Origin: Limnohabitans curvus
Lineage (GTDB): Bacteria > Pseudomonadota > Gammaproteobacteria > Burkholderiales > Burkholderiaceae_C
Length of the DNA stretch: 64,000 nt
Assembly: GCF_003063475.1 (NCBI RefSeq)
Contig: NZ_NESP01000001.1
Location: forward strand, 186,001-250,000
Direction of reading: 5' to 3'
How positions within the stretch are numbered: the first letter of the stretch is position 1; every line of letters begins with the position of its first letter. A program made the translations under genes and the position numbers. Of this stretch, positions 43,625 to 51,407 are shown in pieces. The notes under the pieces are model-generated. The model ran no database searches. It worked only from the letters and a program-made list of their open reading frames with translations, and was not told the origin of the DNA.

Positions 43625-44008
43625 TCACGTCGGTTGCCAATGTGCAAGCCCCATCATCAGAATGACACGCAAGTGATTGCTTAAGTTTTCCATCCCCTGC
43701 AGCTTCGATTCTTGACCGGCTTGCTTGACCACGAACGATTCGTGACGGTGTGGAAACTTAATATGAATCACATCTGGCACAAAGCCCACAGGCGACTGAA
43801 TGCGTATGGCAGGGAATTGCCCCTCAAAGCGATTGGTGCAAGTAAACCGGCAATGCATGTGCTGAGAGAAAGCATCGATAGATTCGATCAGCTTGGGTAG
43901 CAACTGCTCTTTGACATCGCGGTAATCCATCAAGCGATGCGTGTCGTGCAAATAAGTTTCAAAGCTAGGGTCGCTGATGCTGTTGGGTAAAAAATAGAGG
44001 GGGCTCAC
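43625..44008 (-). CDS. Uncharacterised 127-aa protein, last gene of the plcP-agt operon
   Basis: Not recognised. GTG 44008 overlaps the agt stop by 4 bp (GTGA), the same tight coupling seen between the other genes of the operon. The product is soluble-looking, with no signal or membrane segment. Notable features are HMHCRFTCTNRFEG, a pattern of alternating hydrophobics (FPAIRIQSPVGFVPDVIHIKFPHR), and a C-terminal helix ENLSNHLRVILMMGLAHW. A role in glycolipid synthesis, or in regulating Agt/PlcP, is suggested only by the operon. Confidence 0.75.
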   Translation of the reverse strand: MSPLYFLPNSISDPSFETYLHDTHRLMDYRDVKEQLLPKLIESIDAFSQHMHCRFTCTNRFEGQFPAIRIQSPVGFVPDVIHIKFPHRHESFVVKQAGQESKLQGMENLSNHLRVILMMGLAHWQPT

Positions 44009-45072
44009 GGATGAACCTCCTCGCCCACACAAATGTTGCGGCGGATTCGAACTAAATGCTGCTCAAACAGTCGCGTTGACTCATCCCAACTGAAAGAGAG
44101 CGCTTGAACACGCGCTTCTGAGCGTGGCACTTTCAAAGCTTCCAAACTGGCATAAGCCAAGTCTTCGTGCAACACACCTCCCTTGCGTTGGTGCGGGTAG
44201 TCCGCATCAGGACGCAACACCTCTAAGGGGCCATCTACAGGGTAAGCGGCCACAGGTGTGCCGCAGGCCATGGCTTCGAGCATGACCAAGCCAAAGGTTT
44301 CATTGCGACTGGGAAACGTGAACACATCAGCACTGGCGTACACACGAGCCAGTTCATCACGGGACAATACCCCTAACCAACGCACGTGGTGAAACTTGTT
44401 TTTCAGTTCTTTCTCAAGAGGCCCCACACCGCATACCACTTTGCTGCCGTGCCAAGGCATTGCCAAAAAACTGTCGATATTTTTCTCATACGACACACGT
44501 CCCACATACAAGGCGATCGGGCGTGGCAAATCATTGAGGTCAGGATGTTGAGCAACCGTGTCTGCATAGCCAAACAAACGCATGTCTACACCGTGCGTCC
44601 AGCTGCGTAAATTTTTGAAACCCCAACCATCTAACAAACGCATCACACCTTGCGTAGGAACCAATACCCCAGCTGATTGTTTGTGAAAGTGACGAAAGAT
44701 GGCATAACCCATCCAAAGCGGTATACGTAAAGCCGCTTTCAAGACTTCTGGGAATCGGGTGTGGAATGCCGTGGTGAATGGCAAACTGTGCTTCAAGCAA
44801 TACTTTCGCGCAGCCCAGCCTAATGGTCCTTCTGTGGCCACATGAATCACATCAGGAGCAAACGCATCCAACTGACGCGCCAATTGTGGGTAAGGTTTGA
44901 CAGCCAAATCAATGCCCGCATAACCAGGACATGGACGCGTTTTGAATAAGTCAGGGTGAATCACCTCCACCACATGACCTTTGGCATTGAGCTGCTCCAC
45001 CAGTTCGACCAAGGTCGTCACGACCCCATTGATTTGAGGACGCCAAGCGTCTGTGATGAGGGCAATTTTCAT
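44005..45072 (-). CDS. agt: GT4 diacylglycerol glycosyltransferase, Agt-like
   Basis: 355 residues; opens MKIALITDAWRPQINGVVTTL, the form seen in Agrobacterium Agt, which adds glucose or glucuronic acid to diacylglycerol under phosphate starvation. Other motifs are PDVIHVATEGPLGWAAR, FTTAFHTRFPEVL, RPIALYVGRVSYEKNID and the donor-site E-x7-E in RNETFGLVMLEAMACG. It probably acts at the inner membrane on diacylglycerol made by PlcP. Its start overlaps the plcP stop by 4 bp. Adjacent plcP-agt pairs are the known signature of phosphorus-saving lipid remodelling. Donor choice is not readable; the nearby ugd favours glucuronate. Confidence 0.88.
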   Translation of the reverse strand: MKIALITDAWRPQINGVVTTLVELVEQLNAKGHVVEVIHPDLFKTRPCPGYAGIDLAVKPYPQLARQLDAFAPDVIHVATEGPLGWAARKYCLKHSLPFTTAFHTRFPEVLKAALRIPLWMGYAIFRHFHKQSAGVLVPTQGVMRLLDGWGFKNLRSWTHGVDMRLFGYADTVAQHPDLNDLPRPIALYVGRVSYEKNIDSFLAMPWHGSKVVCGVGPLEKELKNKFHHVRWLGVLSRDELARVYASADVFTFPSRNETFGLVMLEAMACGTPVAAYPVDGPLEVLRPDADYPHQRKGGVLHEDLAYASLEALKVPRSEARVQALSFSWDESTRLFEQHLVRIRRNICVGEEVHP

Positions 45073-45842
45073 GCGACTTTGACCAACTGAGGTTTAGCAA
45101 TGACCACGGGCTCTGTCTGCCAGTACAGCAAGGACAGCTCCCCTTGCTCGTTTTCCACCAAGGCGCTTCGGCTTTCTACCCAGTCACCATCGTTGCAATA
45201 CAACACGCCATTCACATCGCGAATTTCAGCGCGGTGAATGTGGCCACACACCACGCCTTGGTAGCCGTGCTTAGCAGCTTCATGCGCCACAGCGTTTTCA
45301 AAGTCAGTGACGTAGTTCAAGGCCTTTTTCACCTTGTGCTTTAAGTAGGCCGAGAGCGACCAATACGGCAACCCCAATCGACCGCGCATGTTGTTTAAGT
45401 AACGGTTCAGCTTGAGCGTGAACTCATACAAATAATCACCCACATACGCGAGCCACTTGGCTTGCTGCACCACGGCATCAAAGTAATCGCCATGAATCAC
45501 CCACAGCTGACGGCCATCGGCCGTTTTGTGAACCGCTTCCTCCACCACTTCAATGCCACCAAAATGGTGGTCTAAAAAATGGCGTGCAAATTCGTCATGG
45601 TTGCCTGGCACATAAATCACGCGACACCCTTTGCGTGCTTTGCGTAACAACTTTTGAATCACATCGTTGTGTGCTTGAGGCCAATACCAACGGCGACGTA
45701 ATTGCCAACCATCGATGATGTCGCCCACAAGGTACAAGTAGTCGCTGGTGTTTTCTTTCAAAAAATCCAACAACGCGTCTGCCTGACAACCGGGCGTGCC
45801 TAAGTGCAAATCAGAGATGAAGATGGCTCTGTAATGCATCAA
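45069..45842 (-). CDS. plcP: PlcP-type metallophosphoesterase (phospholipase C for membrane remodelling)
   Basis: Calcineurin-like phosphoesterase of 257 residues with the full metal site: DLH (D11, H13), GDIIDGW (D41), GNHDE (N81, H82), VIHGDYFD and CGHIHRAE. LpxH and PlcP share this fold. The assignment as PlcP rests on the YYWPQAHN/DGWQLRR-type region, the long insert KWLAYVGDYLYEFTLKLNRYLN, and tight linkage to agt. PlcP enzymes cleave phosphatidylcholine or phosphatidylethanolamine to diacylglycerol plus a phosphorylated head group. The gene lies between olsB and agt, overlapping each by 4 bp. A second function in lipid A synthesis cannot be excluded. Confidence 0.87.
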   Translation of the reverse strand: MMHYRAIFISDLHLGTPGCQADALLDFLKENTSDYLYLVGDIIDGWQLRRRWYWPQAHNDVIQKLLRKARKGCRVIYVPGNHDEFARHFLDHHFGGIEVVEEAVHKTADGRQLWVIHGDYFDAVVQQAKWLAYVGDYLYEFTLKLNRYLNNMRGRLGLPYWSLSAYLKHKVKKALNYVTDFENAVAHEAAKHGYQGVVCGHIHRAEIRDVNGVLYCNDGDWVESRSALVENEQGELSLLYWQTEPVVIAKPQLVKVA

Positions 45843-46687
45843 GCGCCCAAGAAGTGCTTGCGATAGCGCGGTGGCATGTCGTTGATTTTCATCAACATGG
45901 GTAAATCAGCGGTGTTGAAGTCTGGGTCCCATGCGGGTGCACCTAACACTTTGGCACCTAAGCGCAAATAACCTTTGATCAGAGCGGGTGGCTCGAAAGC
46001 GGGGTTCACTTCCCATTGATCCACAGGCAAGGCTAAACGTGGTGTCACTTGGTTTTCGACACCCGCCAAATGTGTTTTCTTCAGCTGATGCCAAATGCTG
46101 GCGGCCACTTCACCGCTCACCACGCCTTGGTGAAGCATGGGAATGCTGGCACAGCCAATCATCACATCCAACTTGTTGCGCACCATGAATTCAGCCAAGG
46201 CGCCCCACAAAGCCATGATGACACCACCATGGCGATGCTCTGGGTGTACGCAGCTGCGGCCCAACTCAACCATGCGTTCGCGGTATTGACGCAAGCGGGT
46301 CAAATCAAATTCCAAATCTGAATAGGTGCTGCCGATGCGTTTGGCTTGTGCAGGTGTCAACACGCGGTAGGTGCCAATCACTTGCTCGGTCACATCGTCA
46401 CGGATGATGAGGTGCTCGCAAAAATCATCGAACAAATCAATGTCATGACCTGGAATGCTGTCTTTCAAACGTGCGCCCATCTCGGTGGCGAACACGTCAT
46501 AACGCAGGCGCTGTGCTTCACGCACCTCGTCTTGGTGCTTGGCCCATTCAACAATCAGGGCTGAGCGAGCTTCAGTTTTTTGGGGCGAGATAGAAACTTT
46601 TTGAGCGTCAAGATCGTTTCGATGAAGTGACCCCCGGGGCATATCGATGAACGACAGCGGCATGGTTGGGTTTGGCAGTTCTTTCAT
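45839..46687 (-). CDS. olsB: OlsB-like ornithine-acyl[acyl carrier protein] N-acyltransferase
   Basis: First enzyme of ornithine-lipid synthesis: transfers a 3-hydroxyacyl chain to ornithine. 282 residues from ATG 46687, chosen for AAGGAG 7 nt upstream; an in-frame upstream ATG (46771) overlaps the Pho box and was rejected. GNAT-type fold (Acetyltransf_5): AQRLRYDVFATEMGARL, DDFCEHLIIRDD, VIGTYRVLTPAQAKRIG, RMVELGRSCVHPEHRHGGV and LMGCASIP-like IGCASIPML. It leads the operon olsB-plcP-agt-127aa. A PhoB-box-like site lies 67 nt upstream. OlsB of Sinorhizobium is PhoB-controlled. Confidence 0.87.
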   Translation of the reverse strand: MKELPNPTMPLSFIDMPRGSLHRNDLDAQKVSISPQKTEARSALIVEWAKHQDEVREAQRLRYDVFATEMGARLKDSIPGHDIDLFDDFCEHLIIRDDVTEQVIGTYRVLTPAQAKRIGSTYSDLEFDLTRLRQYRERMVELGRSCVHPEHRHGGVIMALWGALAEFMVRNKLDVMIGCASIPMLHQGVVSGEVAASIWHQLKKTHLAGVENQVTPRLALPVDQWEVNPAFEPPALIKGYLRLGAKVLGAPAWDPDFNTADLPMLMKINDMPPRYRKHFLGA

Positions 46688-46753
46688 GGTTGCTCCTTGG
46701 TAATTCAATGCATAGATTCTTATCAGGGCATGTGAATTAACCGCGAAGATTGT

Positions 46754-46771
46754 GTGAAATATTCGTGACAA
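46754..46771 (-). promoter_or_regulatory. PhoB-box-like repeat of the olsB operon
   Basis: Minus strand TTGTCACGAATATTTCAC: half-sites TTGTCAC and ATTTCAC 11 bp apart. A GTTAAT/TTAATT -10-like element follows at 12-13 nt. Nearly the same core (GTGAA-AT-TTCG-TGACA on the plus strand) occurs at 51336-51353. Confidence 0.65.
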
Positions 46772-46783
46772 CTTCCGTCATGA

Positions 46784-46801
46784 TGTTCACAAATCTGTCA
46801 T
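46784..46801 (+). promoter_or_regulatory. PhoB-box-like repeat of the OlsA-like gene
   Basis: TGTTCACAAATCTGTCAT: second half-site perfect, first keeps TCAC. TATGCT (46812-46817) is a -10-like hexamer exactly 10 nt downstream. The box overlaps the first possible ATG at 46800, arguing that translation starts at 46830. Confidence 0.55.
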
Positions 46802-46829
46802 GCAGCATGTCTATGCTTACCCGCCAACT

Positions 46830-47573
46830 ATGCTGCTGAAATACTTAAGACTCATTCACGCCTTTGGTCACGCCTTTTGGATTTTGTGGATCAAATTCCC
46901 AAAACTCAGCAAGGAGCGAAAGCTTCAAGCGATCAAAGATTGGTCTCAAAAGACGCTGAACATCATCGGCATCCAAGTGGTACACGAAGCCATCCCCCCT
47001 CCGACAGAGAACATCAACATCCCGCGGTTGCTGGTGGCCAACCATGTGTCGTGGGTGGATGCGCTGATCATTCAAACCATTCAACCCAGCATCTTTATCG
47101 CCAAATCTGAAGTGAGAAGCTGGCCCATCGTGGGCAGCATTGCCAAAGCCTGTGGTGTTGTCTTTGTCGATCGCGGCTCACCCAGTTCTGCACGACGCAT
47201 GGTGGACGATGTGTCGAGTGCGCTGCATCACGGCTATTGCGTGGCTGGGTTTCCTGAAGGCACGAGCAGCGAAGGCCATGTGGTGAGCTTGTTTCATGCC
47301 AACTTGTTTGAAGCCGCCATCAATCACAACATTCAAGTACAACCTCTGGCCATCCGCTACACCAACCCACAAACGGGTGCTCTGTGTCTCAAAGCGGCCT
47401 TCATCGGTGACATTGGTTTTGTCCAATCCCTTCACCAAGTCATGGCATCCTCTGGCATTCACGCCAAGGTTCATGTGGGCACGACCCTCTCCCCCGAAGG
47501 ACACTCTCGCAGAACCTTGGCGCATCTGTCGCACAAAAGCGTCAGCAGCCAATTGGAATTGCTCAGCGCATAA
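46830..47573 (+). CDS. olsA: OlsA-like lyso-lipid acyltransferase (PlsC family)
   Basis: 1-acylglycerol-3-phosphate/lyso-ornithine-lipid O-acyltransferase family, 247 residues. The catalytic HX4D is present as NHVSWVD, with FIAKSEVRSWPIVG, VFVDRGSPSSARRM and the second motif FPEGTSSEGHVVSLFHANLFEAA. It starts with a hydrophobic segment, so it is likely bound to the inner membrane. Divergence from olsB across a region with two Pho-box-like sites makes OlsA the best guess; PlsC for phospholipids is the alternative. The start is chosen at 46830 because ATG 46800 lies inside the box; neither has a ribosome binding site. Its 3' end overlaps the TRAP gene by 11 bp. Confidence 0.83.
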   Translation: MLLKYLRLIHAFGHAFWILWIKFPKLSKERKLQAIKDWSQKTLNIIGIQVVHEAIPPPTENINIPRLLVANHVSWVDALIIQTIQPSIFIAKSEVRSWPIVGSIAKACGVVFVDRGSPSSARRMVDDVSSALHHGYCVAGFPEGTSSEGHVVSLFHANLFEAAINHNIQVQPLAIRYTNPQTGALCLKAAFIGDIGFVQSLHQVMASSGIHAKVHVGTTLSPEGHSRRTLAHLSHKSVSSQLELLSA

Positions 47574-49368
47574 ATGAAGCCATCAAACTTGGCAGCCCTG
47601 TCGCCAGTAATGGGAGCCATGAAATCATCAAGGTTCCAACAAAGATAGCCACCAATGCAGGAGCTACCGAAGCGGCCACGGTGCGAATGGGTTGCTTAAA
47701 TACCGCCGATGCAAAGTAAATGTTCATCCCGGCAGGTGGGCACAAGAAGCCCATCTCCATGTTGGCCAAAAAGATGATGCCAAAGTGCACTGGGTCAATG
47801 CCGTAGCTGATGGCCAAAGGCAATAACAAAGGCACCAGCACCACAATGGCGGCATAGATTTCCATCAACGCCCCTGCAGCAAACAAAAACACATTGAGCG
47901 CCAACAAGAACACCCACTTGTTTTGCGTCACGCTTTGCACCCATTCGGTGGCCAAGTCTGGAATGCCAGCATCCACCAAATAATTGGTCAAGCCCAACGC
48001 CATGCCCAAAATCAACATCACGCCGCCGATGATTTGGGTGCATTGCGACAAACACGCGCCGAGCTTTTGGGCATCCAACTCATGATGTGCCCACGCTTGC
48101 GTGAGCACGGCATAAATCGCGGTGAGCGCGGCGCTCTCGGTTGGCGTGGCAAAGCCAGTGCCCAAAGAGCCAATTGCGACCACAGGTGCTAACAGCTCCC
48201 ATTTCGCAACCCAAGCGGCATGACGCAACCCAGCCATGTTGAACGCAGGTCCCGCTGTGGACTCTTGACGATTGCCATCGTTGCGTAAATAACCACCAAA
48301 AATAAGCAAGCACACCACCATCACCACCGCTGGCACGATGCCCGCCAAAAACATGGTGTTGATCGGTACACGCGCAATGATGGCGTACATGATGAGTGGC
48401 ACCGAGGGCGCCAACAACACGCCCAGCGCACTGGCACTGGTGACCAAGCTGATGCCTTTGCGCTCTGGGTAACCCACGCCTTGCAGCAAAGGCAACAACA
48501 AACCACCCAAAGCCAAAATCGTCACCCCACTGCCGCCCGTGAACGCCGTGAAACACGAACACAAGACCGTGGCAGCAATGACCGTTCCTGTTTTTCCACC
48601 GCCAAATAGCGCGACAAACACAGCACCCAAACGCTGCGCAGCCCCTGTGCCTGCAAATATCAACCCAGCCAACGTGAACAGCGGCAACGCTGGCAATGAC
48701 GGGTTGACCGTGATTTGGTAATGCGACAAGGCAATTGATGCCAATGGCAAACCTTCTTGCCAAAACAGCGCCAAGGCCAAACCACCCAACACCGCAAAAA
48801 TAGGTGCACCAAACGACAGCATCAACACCAAGCCAATCACCCAGGGCCACAATGGCAACGCGTCACCATCGAAGCTGTACGCCAGGAAAGCGCCCAACAC
48901 AGGCGCACTCAGCGCGAATAAGAACTTAGCCCCAATCTGCTGGCTGCAACGCGCCCCCAACTTCAGCCCTAAGAGCGCAAACCCCACAGGCATGGTGGCT
49001 TGAAACCACCACACAGGCATGCCATAAGCCAACATTTGTTCAGCGGACATTTCGCTGAACACCAATGCACCACTCGCCCAAGCCAACACGCCGCACACAG
49101 CGGCAGCACCAAACTGTCCCAGCACATAAAAACGAGGCACCATCACACCCAAGCTCGTCAAATGTCCAAAGCGCTCAGCGGCAATCGCACCGGACATGGC
49201 CATCAGCAAACCCAAGTGCTGCACCACCACCGGTGCGTTGTCAATGCCCTTGCCCATCAAAGGCCGAGACAAAATTTCGACCAACGGAATCACCGCCATC
49301 AAGACCAAAGCCAAAGCAGCCAAACCGGCATCGGCCTGCGTCAAGCCACGAAGCAGTCGACTCATCAT
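47563..49368 (-). CDS. TRAP transporter, fused small and large permease subunits (DctQM)
   Basis: Inner-membrane permease of 601 residues. Residues about 1-170 are the four-helix DctQ part (LVEILSRPLMG, SGAIAAERFGHLTSLGV). Residues 175-600 are the DctM ion-transporter part (VLMLSFGAPIFAVLGGLALAL, SCFTAFTGGSGVTILALGG, GLTNYLVDAGIPDLATEWV, NMEMGFLCPPAGMNIYFAS). Such fusions are a known TRAP variant. It is the last gene of tatT-dctP-dctQM with a 4-bp overlap to dctP. The substrate is unknown; see tatT for the subtype. Confidence 0.92.
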   Translation of the reverse strand: MMSRLLRGLTQADAGLAALALVLMAVIPLVEILSRPLMGKGIDNAPVVVQHLGLLMAMSGAIAAERFGHLTSLGVMVPRFYVLGQFGAAAVCGVLAWASGALVFSEMSAEQMLAYGMPVWWFQATMPVGFALLGLKLGARCSQQIGAKFLFALSAPVLGAFLAYSFDGDALPLWPWVIGLVLMLSFGAPIFAVLGGLALALFWQEGLPLASIALSHYQITVNPSLPALPLFTLAGLIFAGTGAAQRLGAVFVALFGGGKTGTVIAATVLCSCFTAFTGGSGVTILALGGLLLPLLQGVGYPERKGISLVTSASALGVLLAPSVPLIMYAIIARVPINTMFLAGIVPAVVMVVCLLIFGGYLRNDGNRQESTAGPAFNMAGLRHAAWVAKWELLAPVVAIGSLGTGFATPTESAALTAIYAVLTQAWAHHELDAQKLGACLSQCTQIIGGVMLILGMALGLTNYLVDAGIPDLATEWVQSVTQNKWVFLLALNVFLFAAGALMEIYAAIVVLVPLLLPLAISYGIDPVHFGIIFLANMEMGFLCPPAGMNIYFASAVFKQPIRTVAASVAPALVAIFVGTLMISWLPLLATGLPSLMASFMR

Positions 49369-50390
49369 TTGGTTTTTCCTGCGCGGTATGCCTTCAAGTG
49401 GCGAAACACCTCGTCAAAGGTTTCGGCGGGCACCAAGGTGCCGCGAATGCGTGTGTAGAGTTTTTCGGCCAAGTCGTTCCAAGCGCGCATTTGCTCGGCA
49501 TTGGGTTTGTTGACGACCAAGCCACGTTTTTTCATCGCATCCACAGCCTCTTCCACTTCTTGACGCGCTTTGGTGCGAATTTGTGCCCCTGCTTTGTCGC
49601 TGGCTGCACGCACGGCAGCTTGTGTTTCGGGCGTCATGTCGTCCCACGATTTTTTGGTGATCACCAGCGCACCGACGATCGGGGCCCAGTTGATTTCCAG
49701 CATATTGGGGGCCATGGTGTAGACCTGACTGGCCAAAGCAAAGTAAGGTGTGGATGGCACCACATTGATCATGCCCGTCTGCACCGAAGGCAAGATGTCG
49801 CTGGTTTCTAGCGGCACAGGCGTGTAACCCATGCTCTTCATGATTTCTTGCTGGTCGGCCTCACCACCCCACGCGAAGAATTTCATTTTTTGATAGTCCT
49901 CAGGTTTGAAGGCTGGGTCCTTTGAAAAGAAACGCACCCAACCCGCATCACCCCAAGCCAACACCACGAAACCTTTGTCGAGAAATTTTTTCTCCATGGC
50001 AGGGCGCATTTTTTCGCGCACATAGTCCACCTCTTCCCACGACTTGAACAACAAGGGCATGGATTGCAAAGCCGCAATCGACGGTTCAATTTCACGCAGA
50101 CCCACCACCGACAACAAAGCGCCTTGCAACTGACCAATGCGCATGCGGCGTGCCAACTCGGTCTCACCGCCTTGGCTGCCATCTGGGTACACGACAAACT
50201 TGGCATTGCCACCTTGCGCAGCGCGCCACGCCTCACCTACCTCCATCAATTGGCGGTGGTACAGCGAATTTTTAGGAGCCAAAGTTCCTAAACGTAACTG
50301 TTTGTCAGGTGCCGCCCATGACACAGTTTGGCCGCACAGAAAACTTGCGGCAACACACACTTGTAAAAACGATTTAATCAATGGAGACAT
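49365..50390 (-). CDS. TRAP transporter solute-binding protein (DctP family)
   Basis: Periplasmic binding protein of 341 residues with a Sec signal (hydrophobic stretch ending SWAAPDK). Typical DctP features are LRLGTLAPKNSLYHRQLMEVGEAWR, VYPDGSQGGETELARRMRIGQLQGA, and MINVVPSTPYFALASQVY near the ligand site. The usual carboxylate-binding arginine position is not certain from sequence alone. It starts 9 nt after tatT and overlaps the permease gene by 4 bp. Confidence 0.92.
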   Translation of the reverse strand: MSPLIKSFLQVCVAASFLCGQTVSWAAPDKQLRLGTLAPKNSLYHRQLMEVGEAWRAAQGGNAKFVVYPDGSQGGETELARRMRIGQLQGALLSVVGLREIEPSIAALQSMPLLFKSWEEVDYVREKMRPAMEKKFLDKGFVVLAWGDAGWVRFFSKDPAFKPEDYQKMKFFAWGGEADQQEIMKSMGYTPVPLETSDILPSVQTGMINVVPSTPYFALASQVYTMAPNMLEINWAPIVGALVITKKSWDDMTPETQAAVRAASDKAGAQIRTKARQEVEEAVDAMKKRGLVVNKPNAEQMRAWNDLAEKLYTRIRGTLVPAETFDEVFRHLKAYRAGKTK

Positions 50391-50399
50391 TCAAGGCTT

Positions 50400-51278
50400 T
50401 CAAAAAAGTTCATCGACAGATGAGAGCAACCATTGCGCACGCTCGCGCATCACTTCGTTTTGCAAACTGCGGTGCGCTTGGCTAATCGCCAGCGCTTGTT
50501 GCAGCAACTGTTCAAACTGCTTTCGGTCTTCAGCGGGCAGCGCCACACCCTCGGCCTTGGCCACGAGTGGCCCCGCCTCTTTGCCTTGGCTCAAGGCAAT
50601 GGCTTGGTCGAAATAAGCCTGTGCTTTTGGACGTGAACCGCCCACCTTGGCCGCTTCTAAAGTGCCCATCAAACTTGCCAACGCACCTTGCCCATACGTG
50701 GGGTTGGTTTGCCAAGCCAGCTCGGCCAATCGCATGGACAGTGGCAAATCAGCCACCAAATCTGGGGCGTCTTTAGACATTGAAATCCAGCCACCGAGAG
50801 AGGCTGCCGCCCAATAAGCCAAAGGCACTTGCGTCTTCGTCAATTGCAATGGGTTCTTGGTATCGGGCTTTCGCAAGGCATCCCCAAAACCTGGGTGACT
50901 GCGCTCAAGCGCCACCATCGCGTGGCGATGTGCACGTGCATACAAACGTGCAGCACGTTCGCGCATCTGGGCCGCCACTTTCGGATTTTTTGTATCTATC
51001 TTTTCGGCATCGAAAGCGACGAAGGCATAAGCGTATTGGGTGAACCCCGCAGACACCGACTCCGCCAATTTCAAATGCCCCGGTGTTTCTTTCAAAACCG
51101 ACTCTGAAAATTTGAGATAAAAAGCACTGGCCTCACGTGCGAGTTGCAAATCATCTTCGCTGGACATGGGTTGTGCCGATAAGGCTTGCGCCGTTTGGTC
51201 CACCACAAACGGACGAACAGCACATCCTGAAAACAAGAGTGAAAGAGCCAAAAGTGGAATTAGGCGGTAGTAAGTAAT
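50400..51278 (-). CDS. tatT: TatT-family lipoprotein of a TPAT-type TRAP transporter
   Basis: TRAP_TatT-like protein, helical TPR-type repeats over about 60-290 (LREASAFYLKFSE-like and AYFDQAIALS), a partner of the DctP protein in TPAT transporters such as TatT/TatP of Treponema. The start is unusual. The only ATG/GTG/TTG-type start near the end is TTG 51251, which leaves 9 residues before lipobox FSGC. AGAGG at 51290-51286 is placed 7 nt before an ATT at 51278, which gives a complete lipoprotein signal (ITYYRLIPLLALSLLFSGC). I propose ATT initiation, with TTG 51251 as fallback. TPAT substrates may be hydrophobic, which would fit a lipid island. Confidence 0.8.
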   Translation of the reverse strand: MTYYRLIPLLALSLLFSGCAVRPFVVDQTAQALSAQPMSSEDDLQLAREASAFYLKFSESVLKETPGHLKLAESVSAGFTQYAYAFVAFDAEKIDTKNPKVAAQMRERAARLYARAHRHAMVALERSHPGFGDALRKPDTKNPLQLTKTQVPLAYWAAASLGGWISMSKDAPDLVADLPLSMRLAELAWQTNPTYGQGALASLMGTLEAAKVGGSRPKAQAYFDQAIALSQGKEAGPLVAKAEGVALPAEDRKQFEQLLQQALAISQAHRSLQNEVMRERAQWLLSSVDELF

Positions 51279-51335
51279 AAGAACACCTCTTCAGAGTTGG
51301 CGAAGAACAGAATTCAAAAAATGTAAATCTGTCAT

Positions 51336-51353
51336 GTGAATATTCGATGACAT
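51336..51353 (-). promoter_or_regulatory. PhoB-box-like repeat between tatT and ppk2
   Basis: Minus strand ATGTCATCGAATATTCAC: first half-site strong, second keeps TCAC. TACATT lies exactly 10 nt downstream as a -10 for tatT. An additional CTGTCAT at 51329-51335 reads toward ppk2. Confidence 0.55.
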
Positions 51354-51407
51354 TGCGTCATCAAACTGAAACAGTGCATAGCCATGATGTGCATAAAGGA
51401 AATGACC

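Noticed and set aside
45069..45842. Metallophosphoesterase as LpxH of lipid A synthesis
   Set aside because: Same fold, but the 4-bp-overlap linkage to agt and olsB and the nearby Pho box favour PlcP; kept as an alternative only.
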